64,000 bases of DNA from Sporosarcina sp. NCCP-2716 (GCF_023707985.1 NZ_BRCF01000006.1:1-64000), one strand, 5' to 3'. Counted from the stretch's first letter, positions 34,757 through 44,578 are shown. A program made the numbers and translations. Notes: a model not told the origin generated them from the letters alone.

Positions 34757-36082
34757 ATGAAATTATGGGGCGGCCGGTTTTCATCACCGGAACACGAACT
34801 GATGGAACAATTCAATACATCACTGCCGGTGGACAAACGGCTGATCGAACAGGACATTGCAGGAAGCCTCGCGCACGTCGCGATGCTCGTCCACTGCGAC
34901 CTGCTGACGCCTGACGAAGGGGAGCTGCTGACGGACGGACTGGAAGCGATCCGTGCAGATATCGCTTCAGGGGCGCTGCAGGTCGAAGGGGAATACGAAG
35001 ACGTGCATTCGTTCGTCGAGATGCAGCTGACCGGACGGATCGGGGAGACTGGGAAAAAACTCCATACGGCGCGCAGCCGGAACGACCAGGTCGCCGTCGA
35101 CATGCGGCTCTACGCGAAACAGATTGCGCATAATACGACGGAACTGCTGCAGCACCTGATCGACACACTCACAGAAAAAGGGGAGGCCCATGATGTCATC
35201 ATGCCGGGCTACACCCATCTGCAGCGGGCCCAGGTCGTCACGTTCAGCCATCATCTCGGAGCATACGTGCAGATGTTCAAACGCGACAAGAGACGGATCG
35301 GCAATGCAGCGGAACTTCTCGACGAAAACCCGCTCGGCTGCGGGGCACTCGCCGGGACGACCCATGAGATCGACCGTACGGTGACGACGGAACTGCTCCG
35401 TTTCGCAAAACCTGTCGACAATTACATGGACGGCGTCAGCGACCGGGATTACCTTTTGGAACTTATGTCTGACTTCTCTATTATCATGATGCATATGAGC
35501 CGGCTGAGCGAGGAACTCATCCTCTGGAGCAGCCAGGAGTTCAGATTCGTCACGATGGCGGATGCGTTCTCGACCGGCAGCAGCATCATGCCGCAGAAGA
35601 AGAACCCGGATGCGGCAGAATTGATCCGCGGGAAGACGGGGCGAGTGTATGGTTCGCTGTTCGCGCTACTGACGACGCTGAAAGGGCTGCCGCTCGCCTA
35701 CAACAAAGACATGCAGGAAGACAAAGAGCAGTTTTTTGACGCCGCGGACACGGTCACGGACTGCCTCCGTATCATGGCGGGGATGATCAGCACGATGCAG
35801 GTCAATGAGGAAAACATGCGGGCAGCCGTCAAAGCCGGTTTCCTGAACGCGACAGAAGTGGCCGATTATCTCGTCAGCAAAGGCGTGCCGTTCCGTGACG
35901 CGCACAGCATCGTCGGCAGGCTCATCCTCCATTGTGAACAGGCGAACAAAAGCATTGAAGAGCTGACGATCGCAGAGCTGAAACAGTTCAGCGGTTCCAT
36001 CGAGGAAGACTTGTACGCGTATATCGATTACGATGAAATCCTCAAGAAAGGCACGAAGCAGGCGATGAAAGTGAACCAGTGA
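34757..36082 (+). CDS. argH: Argininosuccinate lyase ArgH
   Basis: A 441-aa enzyme of the fumarase/aspartase superfamily that splits argininosuccinate to arginine and fumarate. It starts LWGGRFSSP, has HTARSRNDQVA with the substrate-binding residues, GYTHLQRAQ with the catalytic His, and the family signature GSSIMPQKKNPD. The ATG at 34757 follows AGGAGG by 9 nt. It is slightly shorter than the usual 458-460 aa. argG is not adjacent, so argH is a stand-alone unit here. Confidence 0.96.
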   Translation: MKLWGGRFSSPEHELMEQFNTSLPVDKRLIEQDIAGSLAHVAMLVHCDLLTPDEGELLTDGLEAIRADIASGALQVEGEYEDVHSFVEMQLTGRIGETGKKLHTARSRNDQVAVDMRLYAKQIAHNTTELLQHLIDTLTEKGEAHDVIMPGYTHLQRAQVVTFSHHLGAYVQMFKRDKRRIGNAAELLDENPLGCGALAGTTHEIDRTVTTELLRFAKPVDNYMDGVSDRDYLLELMSDFSIIMMHMSRLSEELILWSSQEFRFVTMADAFSTGSSIMPQKKNPDAAELIRGKTGRVYGSLFALLTTLKGLPLAYNKDMQEDKEQFFDAADTVTDCLRIMAGMISTMQVNEENMRAAVKAGFLNATEVADYLVSKGVPFRDAHSIVGRLILHCEQANKSIEELTIAELKQFSGSIEEDLYAYIDYDEILKKGTKQAMKVNQ

Positions 36083-36094
36083 CCGAGCATCCTG

Positions 36095-36149
36095 AATACA
36101 AAAAAGCTGTCCGGAAAACGGGAGTACCCGATTTTCGGACAGCTTTTCT
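36095..36149. terminator. Bidirectional terminator, argH / fabI
   Basis: AAAAAAGCTGTCCGAAAA-type stem: AGCTGTCCGGAAAA faces TTTTCGGACAGCTTTTCT. Confidence 0.9.
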
Positions 36150-36166
36150 CATGGAGAGGGAACTGC

Positions 36167-36946
36167 TTATCCCATAATGTTATAACCGGCGTCCACGTAA
36201 ATCACTTCGCCTGTCACACCGCTCGACAGCGCGCTCAGCATCACCATGCTCATATTCGCAACTTCTTCGAGCGTGATGTTGCGGCGGAGCGGCGCTTTCT
36301 CCTCGATCTGGTGCAGGATCGTATTGAACGAAGGCACGCCTTTTGCTGACAATGTGCGGACAGCACCGGCAGAGATCGCATTGACACGGATGTTCTCTTT
36401 CCCGAGATCGTTCGCCAAGTAGCGCATCGATGATTCGAGCGCCGCCTTTGCGACACCCATGACGTTGTAGCCGTCGAGCACACGCTCTGCGCCGAGATAG
36501 CTCATCGTGATGATCGAGCCGCCTTCCGTCATATAACGGCGTGCTTCCCGTGCTGTCGCAACGAGCGAGTAGGCACTCGTATCCTGGGCGAACGCATAGC
36601 CGTCCCGCGACGTTTCGACGAAATCGTTGTGCAGGTCTTCCGCGTGTGCGAACGCGACGGAGTGGACGACACCGTGGATGACGCCGACTTCCGTGCCGAT
36701 CTTTTCGAACGCGGCCCGGATGCTTTCATCCTCATTGACATCGCATTCCGCGACGAGCCGTGGAGTCAGCTCATTTTTCTCAAGCGCCTTCTCGAGTTTC
36801 GCGAGGGAGCGCTCCTTCCGGTACGTGAAGATGACATTCGCGCCGACCGCGAACAATGTCTTCGCGATGCCCCATGCGAGGCTCCGTTCATTGGCAACAC
36901 CCATGACTACGATATTTTTCCCTTTCAATTTCAGCAAATCATCCAT
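36167..36946 (-). CDS. fabI: Enoyl-[acyl-carrier-protein] reductase FabI
   Basis: A 259-aa short-chain dehydrogenase that does the last reduction in each round of fatty acid elongation. It has GKNIVVMGVANERSLAWGIA with the NADH site and the FabI catalytic pair Tyr-(X6)-Lys in YNVMGVAKAALE. The length is standard. A FapR operator lies upstream. Confidence 0.97.
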   Translation of the reverse strand: MDDLLKLKGKNIVVMGVANERSLAWGIAKTLFAVGANVIFTYRKERSLAKLEKALEKNELTPRLVAECDVNEDESIRAAFEKIGTEVGVIHGVVHSVAFAHAEDLHNDFVETSRDGYAFAQDTSAYSLVATAREARRYMTEGGSIITMSYLGAERVLDGYNVMGVAKAALESSMRYLANDLGKENIRVNAISAGAVRTLSAKGVPSFNTILHQIEEKAPLRRNITLEEVANMSMVMLSALSSGVTGEVIYVDAGYNIMG

Positions 36947-37000
36947 TATTCCAAGTCCCCCTTATCGATTTCTTCTATTTTGTCCATTCAGCAGTCTGTC

Positions 37001-37018
37001 TTAATACCTGGTACCAAA
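37001..37018 (-). promoter_or_regulatory. FapR operator of fabI
   Basis: Read on the reverse strand: TTGGTACCAGGTATTAA. This matches the FapR consensus TTAGTACCAGxTACTAA and stands 55-72 nt upstream of fabI. Malonyl-CoA should relieve the repression. Confidence 0.85.
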
Positions 37019-37117
37019 ACGATTATAGCATAAGTTGTTTTTTCAGTTCCATCATCAGTATGAATTGTGCCGGAAAGGTGATACTACGGCTACTTGTACT
37101 CAGAAAGGATGGAGGCT

Positions 37118-37525
37118 ATGATTCAGCTCACAACAGGTCTCGAAGGAAAGAGGACATTATACGGCAGCATCCGTCACAGGCTCGAAGACGCAGGGTATCA
37201 TCTTGGCGGCAACTGGGACTACCATGGCGGCTTTTTTGACAGGGTCCTCAACCGGGAGGAGGGGGAGACGATCTACATCCGCGCGCCGTTCGAAGTGATC
37301 GCCGGGGTGCTGGATGAAGACCGGGCGACCCTTGTCTTCAAGACCCCATTCCTCATCAAGCACGTCGTCAATATCGGATTCGAGTCAGATGAAAGTTCTC
37401 TACTGTCGGCGACATTCAACCAGTTCCAGGAACCGGTCGATAAGGACGGACGGATTACGGATAAACGCAAATGGGAAGAAATCGGCACACGGGAGGTCAA
37501 CCGGCTCATCGCGATTCTGCATTGA
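37118..37525 (+). CDS. YugN-like family protein
   Basis: The 135-aa protein has a repeat-like beta structure (LGGNWDYHGGFFDRVL, YIRAPFEVIAGVLDED, LVFKTPFLIKHVVNIGFE). This matches my memory of the YugN family of Bacillus, whose function is unknown. The ATG at 37118 follows AAAGGA. Two earlier in-frame ATGs lie too near or upstream of that site. Confidence 0.72.
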   Translation: MIQLTTGLEGKRTLYGSIRHRLEDAGYHLGGNWDYHGGFFDRVLNREEGETIYIRAPFEVIAGVLDEDRATLVFKTPFLIKHVVNIGFESDESSLLSATFNQFQEPVDKDGRITDKRKWEEIGTREVNRLIAILH

Positions 37526-37608
37526 CCAGTCTCCGTGTGAAAAAAAGCCTATACAGAACCGGGTGATTCGTGTACCTTAAAGGTATCAATTGGTTCAGGA
37601 GGCTTTCC

Positions 37609-39162
37609 ATGCTAAAAAAACTGCTTATCCCCCTGCTTCTCGCCGCCCTTGTCCTGTCGGTCTCATCTCCGGCTTCCGCCGCCGGCCTGTTCAGTGATGT
37701 CGGTGACAATTATGCTGCAAAAGCTGAACTCGAGTACCTTGCGGAGCGCGGCATCGTCGAGTCCGGAAAGGGTGTCCCGTATGGCGTCGACCGTCCGATC
37801 ACCCGGCTGGAAGCGGCGGATATGCTCGTCAAGGCCCGTAAACTGGACACGGACAACAGACCCGATCCAGGGCTGACGGATGTGAAAAAGGGGATGGCGG
37901 GTTACGGAACGATCGCCGCTGTCGTCGATGAAGGGATCATGGTCGGCAGCCTGCAGAAGACGTTCAATGCGAAAGCGCTGCTGACGCGTGCCGAAATGGC
38001 AGCGATCCTCGTCCGTGCATTCGAATTGAAGCAGGGCACGCAGGCAGCCGATTTCACGTTCACAGATGTCAATCCGAAAAGTTTTGCGGCTCCGTCCGTC
38101 AAAGTACTGTTCGCGAACAGCGTAACATTCGGATACCCGGATCATACGTTCAAACCGGAACTGACATTGACCCGGGCGCATTTCGGAATTTTCCTGGCAC
38201 GCATCCTCAATCCGGAATTCCGGGAAGTGCTCGCCTGTTTCGCTCCGACTGCCAAGAAGACGTATCACGTAAATGTCGCTGTGACGACGTTATGGAAAGC
38301 TCCGAATCTTGCACGGACCATCGACCGTCCGGCAGTCGGTGTGCCGGCTGATATGAATGCTTGGACGAAGTCGATGACGATCCCGCAAAAACAGTGGCTT
38401 GTCGGTAAGACGGAAACGCAGGCGCTCTACGGCCAGGAAGTCGAAGTGCTGAAGACATCCGGCAGCTGGATGCAGATCGCCGTGAAAGACCAATATTCGC
38501 CGAAGCATAAGGCGGGGTATCCCGGATGGGTTCCGGCGTCGCATATCAAGGCAGGGTACGCGGACTACGCACCGTGCGATACGGCCGTCGTCACTGCACC
38601 GACTGCCGGTCTGTACTCGGCAGCATCCGTCAGCCGTCCGTTCCTCGGCATCAGTTTCAACACCGAGCTGCCCATCCTCGAGTCGGCAGCCGGCTGGGTG
38701 AAAGTGCAGACGCCGTTCGATGGCGTGAAATACGTGCGTCAGGCGGACGTGACGATCCGGAAACACGGCAAGCCGATCGCGAAGCCGACACAGCATGAAC
38801 TTCTCGCGACCGCGAAGAAATTCAACGGCCTCCCGTACTTATGGGCAGGCACATCCGGTTTCGGCCTGGATTGCTCCGGCTTTACGTACTCCGTCTACCG
38901 CCAGCACGGTATCGACCTGCCGCGGGATGCAAGTGTCCAGGCGGCCAACGGAGCGGCCGTCGCCAAAAACCGGCTGCAGCCGGGGGATCTCATGTTCTTT
39001 GCATACAATAACGGCAAAGGGGCTGTCCATCACGTCGGCATGTACATCGGCGACGGTAAGATGATCCACTCGCCGAACCCGAAGAAGACGGTGGAGATCA
39101 TCCCGATCGCAACGGAGCCGTACCGCAGTGAATTCTCCGGCGCCCGCCGGTATTTGAAGTGA
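37609..39162 (+). CDS. Secreted SLH-domain NlpC/P60 peptidoglycan endopeptidase
   Basis: The 517-aa protein has a signal peptide (cut near ASA-AG, residue 25), three SLH repeats (~27-190; FSDVGDNY, GYPDHTFKPELTLTRA), SH3-like segments (~215-400; VGVPADMNAW, GYPGWVPASHI), and a C-terminal NlpC/P60 domain. Its catalytic Cys422 is in GLDCSGF and His475 in VHHVGMY. It should cut between D-Glu and the third residue of peptide stems, anchored to the wall by the SLH repeats. AGGAGG precedes the ATG at 37609. Confidence 0.93.
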   Translation: MLKKLLIPLLLAALVLSVSSPASAAGLFSDVGDNYAAKAELEYLAERGIVESGKGVPYGVDRPITRLEAADMLVKARKLDTDNRPDPGLTDVKKGMAGYGTIAAVVDEGIMVGSLQKTFNAKALLTRAEMAAILVRAFELKQGTQAADFTFTDVNPKSFAAPSVKVLFANSVTFGYPDHTFKPELTLTRAHFGIFLARILNPEFREVLACFAPTAKKTYHVNVAVTTLWKAPNLARTIDRPAVGVPADMNAWTKSMTIPQKQWLVGKTETQALYGQEVEVLKTSGSWMQIAVKDQYSPKHKAGYPGWVPASHIKAGYADYAPCDTAVVTAPTAGLYSAASVSRPFLGISFNTELPILESAAGWVKVQTPFDGVKYVRQADVTIRKHGKPIAKPTQHELLATAKKFNGLPYLWAGTSGFGLDCSGFTYSVYRQHGIDLPRDASVQAANGAAVAKNRLQPGDLMFFAYNNGKGAVHHVGMYIGDGKMIHSPNPKKTVEIIPIATEPYRSEFSGARRYLK

Positions 39163-39213
39163 ATAGAAAACGGGAACAGGCAGCGCCATCCGGCGTTCCT
39201 GTTCCCGTTTTCA
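39163..39213. terminator. Bidirectional terminator
   Basis: AAAACGGGAACAGG, loop, CCTGTTCCCGTTTTC, between the wall hydrolase and the convergent lipoprotein gene. Confidence 0.9.
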
Positions 39214-39214
39214 A

Positions 39215-39688
39215 TTAGTTCAATACGTCATTGTACAGCAGACCGTCGTCATCCAGTGAGATCACTTTCAGCCTGTTCTCTTTCTTCACGTAGATGCTCT
39301 TCACTTTTTTGACGCCTGAAGCATCCTCATAGAGAATGACCCGTGTTCCCGGATTGTCCGTCTCCACGATCCCTTTCAGGCCGTCGACCGGCGCGTTATC
39401 GCGGACCGTGCTGTATTCCTCATACCCTTCAAGTGCCGCATCCCCGGTGTCTGCAGTCCCGTCCGATCCGGTTCCGCCTTCCATGCCGCTGTCATTCGTT
39501 GCGTTGACATCTCCGTCTTCCGATGCCTGCTGTTCTGCGTCATCCTCGTTTTCCGCTGGGGTATTCACTGCATGCTCCTCCAGGGCCGAGCCCGGTTCTT
39601 CAGCGGGTTTGGAGTTGTCCGCCTTCTCGGAATCCGAACAGCCTGCGAGCAGGACGCCCATTGCGCCGAGCACTAAAAATCTTTTCAT
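39215..39688 (-). CDS. Lipoprotein, unknown function
   Basis: A 157-aa protein with a lipoprotein signal (KRFLVLGAMGVLLAGC) and a long acidic, Ser/Gly/Asp-rich linker. A small C-terminal domain follows (EEYSTVRDNAPVDGLKGIVE, YVKKENRLKVISLDDDGLLYNDVLN). It should be anchored on the outer face of the membrane. No family is recognised. The ATG at 39688 follows GGGAG; a GTG at 39697 overlaps it. It ends against the wall-hydrolase terminator. Confidence 0.85.
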   Translation of the reverse strand: MKRFLVLGAMGVLLAGCSDSEKADNSKPAEEPGSALEEHAVNTPAENEDDAEQQASEDGDVNATNDSGMEGGTGSDGTADTGDAALEGYEEYSTVRDNAPVDGLKGIVETDNPGTRVILYEDASGVKKVKSIYVKKENRLKVISLDDDGLLYNDVLN

Positions 39689-39804
39689 ATGATTCACTCC
39701 CTATGTTGGTTAACCGCAAATCAGTGTACGGAAAATAGTATTCCAATACAACTAATTGACCTTTAATCTCCTCTACCCGTTCTGTCAGCAAGAAAATCCT
39801 TTCT

Positions 39805-39819
39805 AATTTGCGGAATGTT
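39805..39819 (+). promoter_or_regulatory. Possible CodY-type site before brnQ
   Basis: AATTTGCGGAATGTT has four mismatches to the CodY consensus AATTTTCWGAAAATT. brnQ genes are often CodY targets; this call is weak. Confidence 0.3.
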
Positions 39820-39891
39820 TGTTACGCTCTAAAGTGAGAAAAGAATGGCTAATCCGCATATTTCAAACGTCTAGTAAGGAGTTGTACACCA

Positions 39892-41211
39892 TTGTCTGTT
39901 AAAAAGAATTTCGTGATCGGCTTCATGCTGTTCGCCCTGTTCCTCGGAGCGGGGAATATCATTTTCCCTCCAAAGCTCGGGCAGCTGGCGGGGACCGATC
40001 TCACTATCGCCATGTTCGGCTTCCTGATCACCGGTGTCGGCCTGCCGCTTCTGGCAGTGATCGCCATCGCCCATGCAGGCGGTGATCTCCGTTCCATCGC
40101 GGACCGGGTGCATCCTGTTTTTGGAATCGTTTTCACGATGATCGTCTATATGGCGATCGGACCGTTCTTCGGCATTCCGAGAACTGCTACGGTGTCCTAC
40201 GAAATCGGCATCACACCATTTTTACCGGAATCGGCGGCAGGCGCACAGTGGCCGCTCATCCTGTTCAGTATCGTCTTCTTCGCCATAACGATCGGCCTGT
40301 CGCTGAACCCGGCGAAACTCGTCGACCGGATCGGGAAGTTCCTGACCCCTGTCCTGTTCGCAGTCATCGCCCTGCTCGCCATCAAGAGTTTCGTCGACCC
40401 GATCGGTACGATTGAAGCGCCTGACGAAGTGTTCGGTGCGCATCCGTTCTTCAAAAGCTTCGTGGAAGGATATTTGACGATGGATGTCATTGCGGCCCTC
40501 ATCTTCGGCAGTGTCATCACGGCAGCCATCCATGCGGAAGGGGTCGATACGGCGAAAGGTCTGCTGAAATCCATGGTGATCGCCGGCAGTGTGGCGGCAG
40601 CCGGATTAGGATTTGTATACATATCATTAGGGTACATCGGTGCCACGAGCACAAGTGTCATCGGAGCGCAGGCGAATGGCGGGATCATCCTGTCATTGGC
40701 CTCTGAATTGCTGTACGGCTCTTTCGGCCCGGTCATCCTGGCCATCACCATTTTGTTCGCCTGTCTGACGACGTCCGTGGGGTTGGTATCTGCGTGTGCA
40801 CAATTTTTCGCATCGATATTCCCATCGCTGTCTTATAAGACGTTTGTCGTCATCTTCTCCGTATTCAGCACACTTGTTGCGAACGTCGGCCTGACGCAGC
40901 TCATTTCACTGTCTCTGCCTGTTCTTTTGATGATCTATCCGCTCGCGATCGTCCTCATGCTGCTGTCGTTCATCGACAAAGCGTTCGGAAGACGGCCGAT
41001 CGTCTATGCACTGGCTCTGATCGGCACGGCAGCGGTCAGTATTTTCGACGGGCTCGCAGGAGGCGGCATCGAAATCAAACCTGCACTCAGTGTCCTCGAA
41101 CACCTGCCGCTGCATGAACAGCAGATCGGCTGGCTCATTCCGGCGATTGCCGGGGCGCTCATCGGCTGGTTCATCGTCCTGCTAACGCCAGGCCGGACCA
41201 CCCGCGGGTGA
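39892..41211 (+). CDS. brnQ: Branched-chain amino acid permease BrnQ/BraB
   Basis: A 439-aa, 12-helix LIVCS-family transporter for leucine, isoleucine and valine, coupled to Na+ or H+. The opening FVIGFMLFALFLGAGNIIFPP and FGIPRTATVSYEIG are typical. The start is probably TTG at 39892, since AAGGAG lies 9 nt before it and no ATG precedes the first helix. Its regulation is uncertain. Confidence 0.93.
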   Translation: MSVKKNFVIGFMLFALFLGAGNIIFPPKLGQLAGTDLTIAMFGFLITGVGLPLLAVIAIAHAGGDLRSIADRVHPVFGIVFTMIVYMAIGPFFGIPRTATVSYEIGITPFLPESAAGAQWPLILFSIVFFAITIGLSLNPAKLVDRIGKFLTPVLFAVIALLAIKSFVDPIGTIEAPDEVFGAHPFFKSFVEGYLTMDVIAALIFGSVITAAIHAEGVDTAKGLLKSMVIAGSVAAAGLGFVYISLGYIGATSTSVIGAQANGGIILSLASELLYGSFGPVILAITILFACLTTSVGLVSACAQFFASIFPSLSYKTFVVIFSVFSTLVANVGLTQLISLSLPVLLMIYPLAIVLMLLSFIDKAFGRRPIVYALALIGTAAVSIFDGLAGGGIEIKPALSVLEHLPLHEQQIGWLIPAIAGALIGWFIVLLTPGRTTRG

Positions 41212-41289
41212 CGCGGCAGCCCTTTCCATGTTTAGTCATGCTCATTTTCAGGAAGACTACGAGTAGCTGAACAAAAGGAGAGGGTATTC

Positions 41290-41706
41290 ATGAACACCAA
41301 GGAAACTGCACAGAAGATTTTGCAGAACAGTCACGTCGGCACGATGGCCACTGTGGAAGCAGGCAAGCCATTCAGCCGTTATATGACATTCTTCGCGGAC
41401 GGATTCACCTTGTATACGGCGACCTCGAAGAAGACCGAGAAAGTCGATGAGCTGGAAAGTAATCCGAACACACATATCCTGCTCGGATACAGCGACGAAG
41501 GATACGGGGATGCCTACTTGGAGATCGCTGGTACGGTCACGATCTCCGATGATAAGAGTCTCCGGGAAAAAGTGTGGAACGATCACATGAAGCCGTGGTT
41601 CGACGGGCCGGAAGATCCGGATCTCGTCATCTTGAAAGTATCACCGGAATCCATCCGCCTCATGAACAAAAAAGGCGAAGGTCCGCAGACAATCGACTTC
41701 GCTTGA
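41290..41706 (+). CDS. General-stress-protein-26-like flavin-binding protein
   Basis: A 138-aa split-barrel protein of the pyridoxamine-5-phosphate-oxidase-like superfamily: VGTMATVEAGKPFSRYMTF, LYTATSKKTEKVDELESNPN and VSPESIRLMN. The closest known Bacillus type is YdaG (GSP26), induced in the general stress response; binding of FMN or heme is inferred. AAAAGGAGAGGG precedes the ATG. Confidence 0.85.
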   Translation: MNTKETAQKILQNSHVGTMATVEAGKPFSRYMTFFADGFTLYTATSKKTEKVDELESNPNTHILLGYSDEGYGDAYLEIAGTVTISDDKSLREKVWNDHMKPWFDGPEDPDLVILKVSPESIRLMNKKGEGPQTIDFA

Positions 41707-41720
41707 TGAAGGTAAATAGA

Positions 41721-41768
41721 AAAGCTGTTGCGGAATGGTCACATCGACCTTCCGCAACAGCTTTTTCA
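41721..41768. terminator. Bidirectional terminator
   Basis: AAAAGCTGTTGCGGAA, loop, TTCCGCAACAGCTTTTTC. Confidence 0.9.
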
Positions 41769-43049
41769 TTGTTCTTCTTCCTCTTCGTAATCGCGCCGCG
41801 CCTGCTTGACGATCGCTTTCAGCTCTTTTTCATCCGCACCGCTCAGGAAATAGGCGATCGCGGCTTTACCGATTGCAAATGTGCCGCCGCTTGCGATACT
41901 TGCGCTGATGGCGGAACCTGCTCCCGGAACGACGAGGTTCGCGAACTTGCTCCCTTGCTGGGCGATCATCCGGAGTGTGAAACCGGTGGCCCCGATACCG
42001 CCGAGCGACACGAGCACTTCGCGGGCCGTCTTGAAGTCGAGCTCCCGTCCGGACAAGTAGGCGATGATCATCAGCAGGATCGACTGGAGGGCGAGCAGGA
42101 CGGCGATATCCGTCGCGATGAGCGGACTGAGCGCCACTGTGCCGGCGAGGGCGGTGAAAACTTTCGTGAACCGGAGGGCGATTCGCTCAGAGACCGAGTT
42201 AAGCCGGATCGACAGGCTCAGGTGGATGGCTGCCCGGATGTCCAGGCTGTCTTCCAAAAAATCGATCAGTTCCTCCATGCCGTACCGGCCGTCGAAACCG
42301 ATCGTCCGGGTGCCGTCCTCTCCGGTCGTCCATTCGATATAGGAGGACACGGGCAGGATGGCGGCCGGCTCGAGCCCGGCGTTCGCGAACAGCCGCTTCA
42401 GCTGTCCGGCTTTTTCCTCGATCAGCCGAAGTTTGTCCGCAGGGTAGAGGTCCGGCTCCTTGACGCGTGACGGATTCAGTTCATCCACCTGCGTGATGAC
42501 GGCGATCAGCGGCAGGCCGTCCGCCGCTTTCTTCATGATCTTTTTTGTCACTTCGATATCCTTGTCGATATGCCCGCGTTCCGTCGCTTTCTGGAGGAAC
42601 AGGACCGCATCGGGCTCGAACGACCGGATCACTTCTTTCAATGAGTCTTCTGCCTGCGTATCGAACGTTTCCGACTCGCCGATCCCGCGCGTGTCGATCA
42701 CTTCGAAAAATGTATGGCCGTCCGCTTCGTAAGCATAACGTCCGGCTTCTTTCGTGCCGATATCAATGTCACTCACTTCCGCCAGATACCGTCCGCTCAT
42801 CGCGTTCACCAGGCTGCTTTTCCCGACACCCGTCCTGCCGACCAAGACAAACCGGGGAGGCCGGGGATCTTTCAGCCCTGTCAGCAAGTTCTGCAGTTCG
42901 TCGTCGTCCATCATGATCTTCATCATTTTCCTTCGCTGTTTGTCGGAGATCAGATTCCCCGGCAGTTTCGTGAACAATTCCTCGATATAGTTGGATAAAT
43001 TCCCGATATGGTGCAGCCGCTGCCGCATCTCTTCAAATTGCGTTCCCAT
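41766..43049 (-). CDS. Era-like / dynamin-type GTPase with C-terminal DUF697-like membrane domain
   Basis: A 427-aa protein. The G motifs are GRTGVGKSS (71-79), DTRG (119-122) and TQVD (186-189), so it binds GTP. The C-terminal ~160 residues hold several hydrophobic helices (TALAGTVALSPLIATDIAVLLALQ, ISASIASGGTFAIGKAA), as in DUF697/YcjF-type GTPases. It probably acts at the membrane, but no function is established. It is a single-gene unit with weak upstream ribosome site AGGTG. Confidence 0.85.
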   Translation of the reverse strand: MGTQFEEMRQRLHHIGNLSNYIEELFTKLPGNLISDKQRRKMMKIMMDDDELQNLLTGLKDPRPPRFVLVGRTGVGKSSLVNAMSGRYLAEVSDIDIGTKEAGRYAYEADGHTFFEVIDTRGIGESETFDTQAEDSLKEVIRSFEPDAVLFLQKATERGHIDKDIEVTKKIMKKAADGLPLIAVITQVDELNPSRVKEPDLYPADKLRLIEEKAGQLKRLFANAGLEPAAILPVSSYIEWTTGEDGTRTIGFDGRYGMEELIDFLEDSLDIRAAIHLSLSIRLNSVSERIALRFTKVFTALAGTVALSPLIATDIAVLLALQSILLMIIAYLSGRELDFKTAREVLVSLGGIGATGFTLRMIAQQGSKFANLVVPGAGSAISASIASGGTFAIGKAAIAYFLSGADEKELKAIVKQARRDYEEEEEQ

Positions 43050-43214
43050 CAGTAAGCACCTGCTTTCAAAATCTCTTTAGTATGCTGTACCCGCTGGCCG
43101 CTCCGTTCAAGCGGGCTTTCCGCCTGGAAGGGAAGGTGGGTGCGTGCTGTGTCCTTTATCATGGTATACTGTTAAAAAGTTTGAAGGAACTGTGTATCGG
43201 AAGGGGATTTACGT

Positions 43215-44498
43215 ATGAAACAACTTGCAGGCGGTATCCAATGGGCCGTCTTTTTAATGGCGTCTTCGATTGCAGCGCCAATCGCGATCTCCCATGTATT
43301 CGGCATGGATGCAGGGGAGACCGCCCACTTCCTGCAGCGGACCATTTTCGTCCTCGGGGCAGCCGGCTTGCTGCAGGCCTTTTTCGGCCATAAACTGCCT
43401 ATCAACGAAGGGCCCGCGGGATTGTGGTGGGGCATCTTCGTCGTCTATGCCGGCATGGTCGGTGTGTTCTATGAAACATCCGATCAGGCGCTTCAGGCCC
43501 TTCAGAGCGGGATGCTGTACAGCGGTGTGCTGTTCATCGTTCTTGCGGCGGCGGGCGTCATCACGAAGATGAAAGCGCTGTTCACACCCGCCATCACATT
43601 TACCTATCTCATGCTGCTCATCCTGCAGCTGAGCGGCACGTTCCTGAAAGGGATGACCGGTGTGGAATCCGCGGCGGATGTCATCAGTATCCGGACAGCA
43701 GCGGGCAGTTTCGCTGTCCTGCTCGTCACGTTCCTTACGATGAGGAGTAAGCGGGAATGGCTGTCGAGGTACGCCGTCCTGTATTCGATCGCAATCGGCT
43801 GGGCGATCTTCGCCGTCCTCGGACTTGCGCCTGCCATCCAGCAGCAGTCCGGCAGCCTGATCGAACTGCCGAAGATGTTCGTCTACGGACCGCCGGTGTG
43901 GGACAGCGGCGTGGCTGTGACTTCGGTGTTCATCACCCTGCTGCTGATCGCCAATCTGCTGGCGTCCCTGAAAGTGATGGAAACCTTGCTGAAGAACAAA
44001 TTCGGCCGAGTGCCTGAAGACCGCGTCCGGCAGGGCTCCTTCGTATCCGGCGTCAACCATCTGCTGTCCGGTATGTTTTCCGCAATCGGCCCGGTGCCGA
44101 TATCCGGCGCTGCGGGGTTCGTTGCGGCTACCGGGATGGCTTCGATCGTCCCGTTCGTCATGGGCGGCATCCTGATCGTCCTGATTACCCTGTTCCCGTC
44201 CGTCATGTCCGTCTTTGCTGCGCTGCCGGCGCCTGTCGCCTACGCGGTGACGTTCGCCATCTTCACGAATATGGTGTCCATGGCCTTTTCAGAGCTGGAT
44301 GAAGACGCGGACAAAGTACGGTCGAGACGGGCAGTGGCGATCGGACTGATGACCGGTGTCGGCATCATGTTCATCCCGTCAGCAAGCTTTTCGGAGCTTC
44401 CTGCGGTGCTCGCTTCCGTCCTGTCGAATGGTCTGATCACCGGGACGCTCGTAGCGATCATCATCGAGCAGCTGTCGATCCGTTCCGTCTCCCGCTGA
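43215..44498 (+). CDS. Uracil/xanthine-type NCS2 permease
   Basis: A 427-aa, 12-14 helix protein of the NCS2 nucleobase transporter family. Recognisable parts are GGIQWAVFLMASSIAAPIAISH and the family region SGMFSAIGPVPISGAAGFVAATGMAS. It should import a purine or pyrimidine base with H+. The exact base is unclear and there is no purine riboswitch upstream. AAGGGG precedes the ATG. Confidence 0.88.
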   Translation: MKQLAGGIQWAVFLMASSIAAPIAISHVFGMDAGETAHFLQRTIFVLGAAGLLQAFFGHKLPINEGPAGLWWGIFVVYAGMVGVFYETSDQALQALQSGMLYSGVLFIVLAAAGVITKMKALFTPAITFTYLMLLILQLSGTFLKGMTGVESAADVISIRTAAGSFAVLLVTFLTMRSKREWLSRYAVLYSIAIGWAIFAVLGLAPAIQQQSGSLIELPKMFVYGPPVWDSGVAVTSVFITLLLIANLLASLKVMETLLKNKFGRVPEDRVRQGSFVSGVNHLLSGMFSAIGPVPISGAAGFVAATGMASIVPFVMGGILIVLITLFPSVMSVFAALPAPVAYAVTFAIFTNMVSMAFSELDEDADKVRSRRAVAIGLMTGVGIMFIPSASFSELPAVLASVLSNGLITGTLVAIIIEQLSIRSVSR

Positions 44499-44578
44499 AT
44501 CCGTACTCTGCAGGTTTGCCGGTTCCTGGTAAACGGGAATAGACAACCAAGCAGTTCGATTAAGAAAGGGAGATTCAG

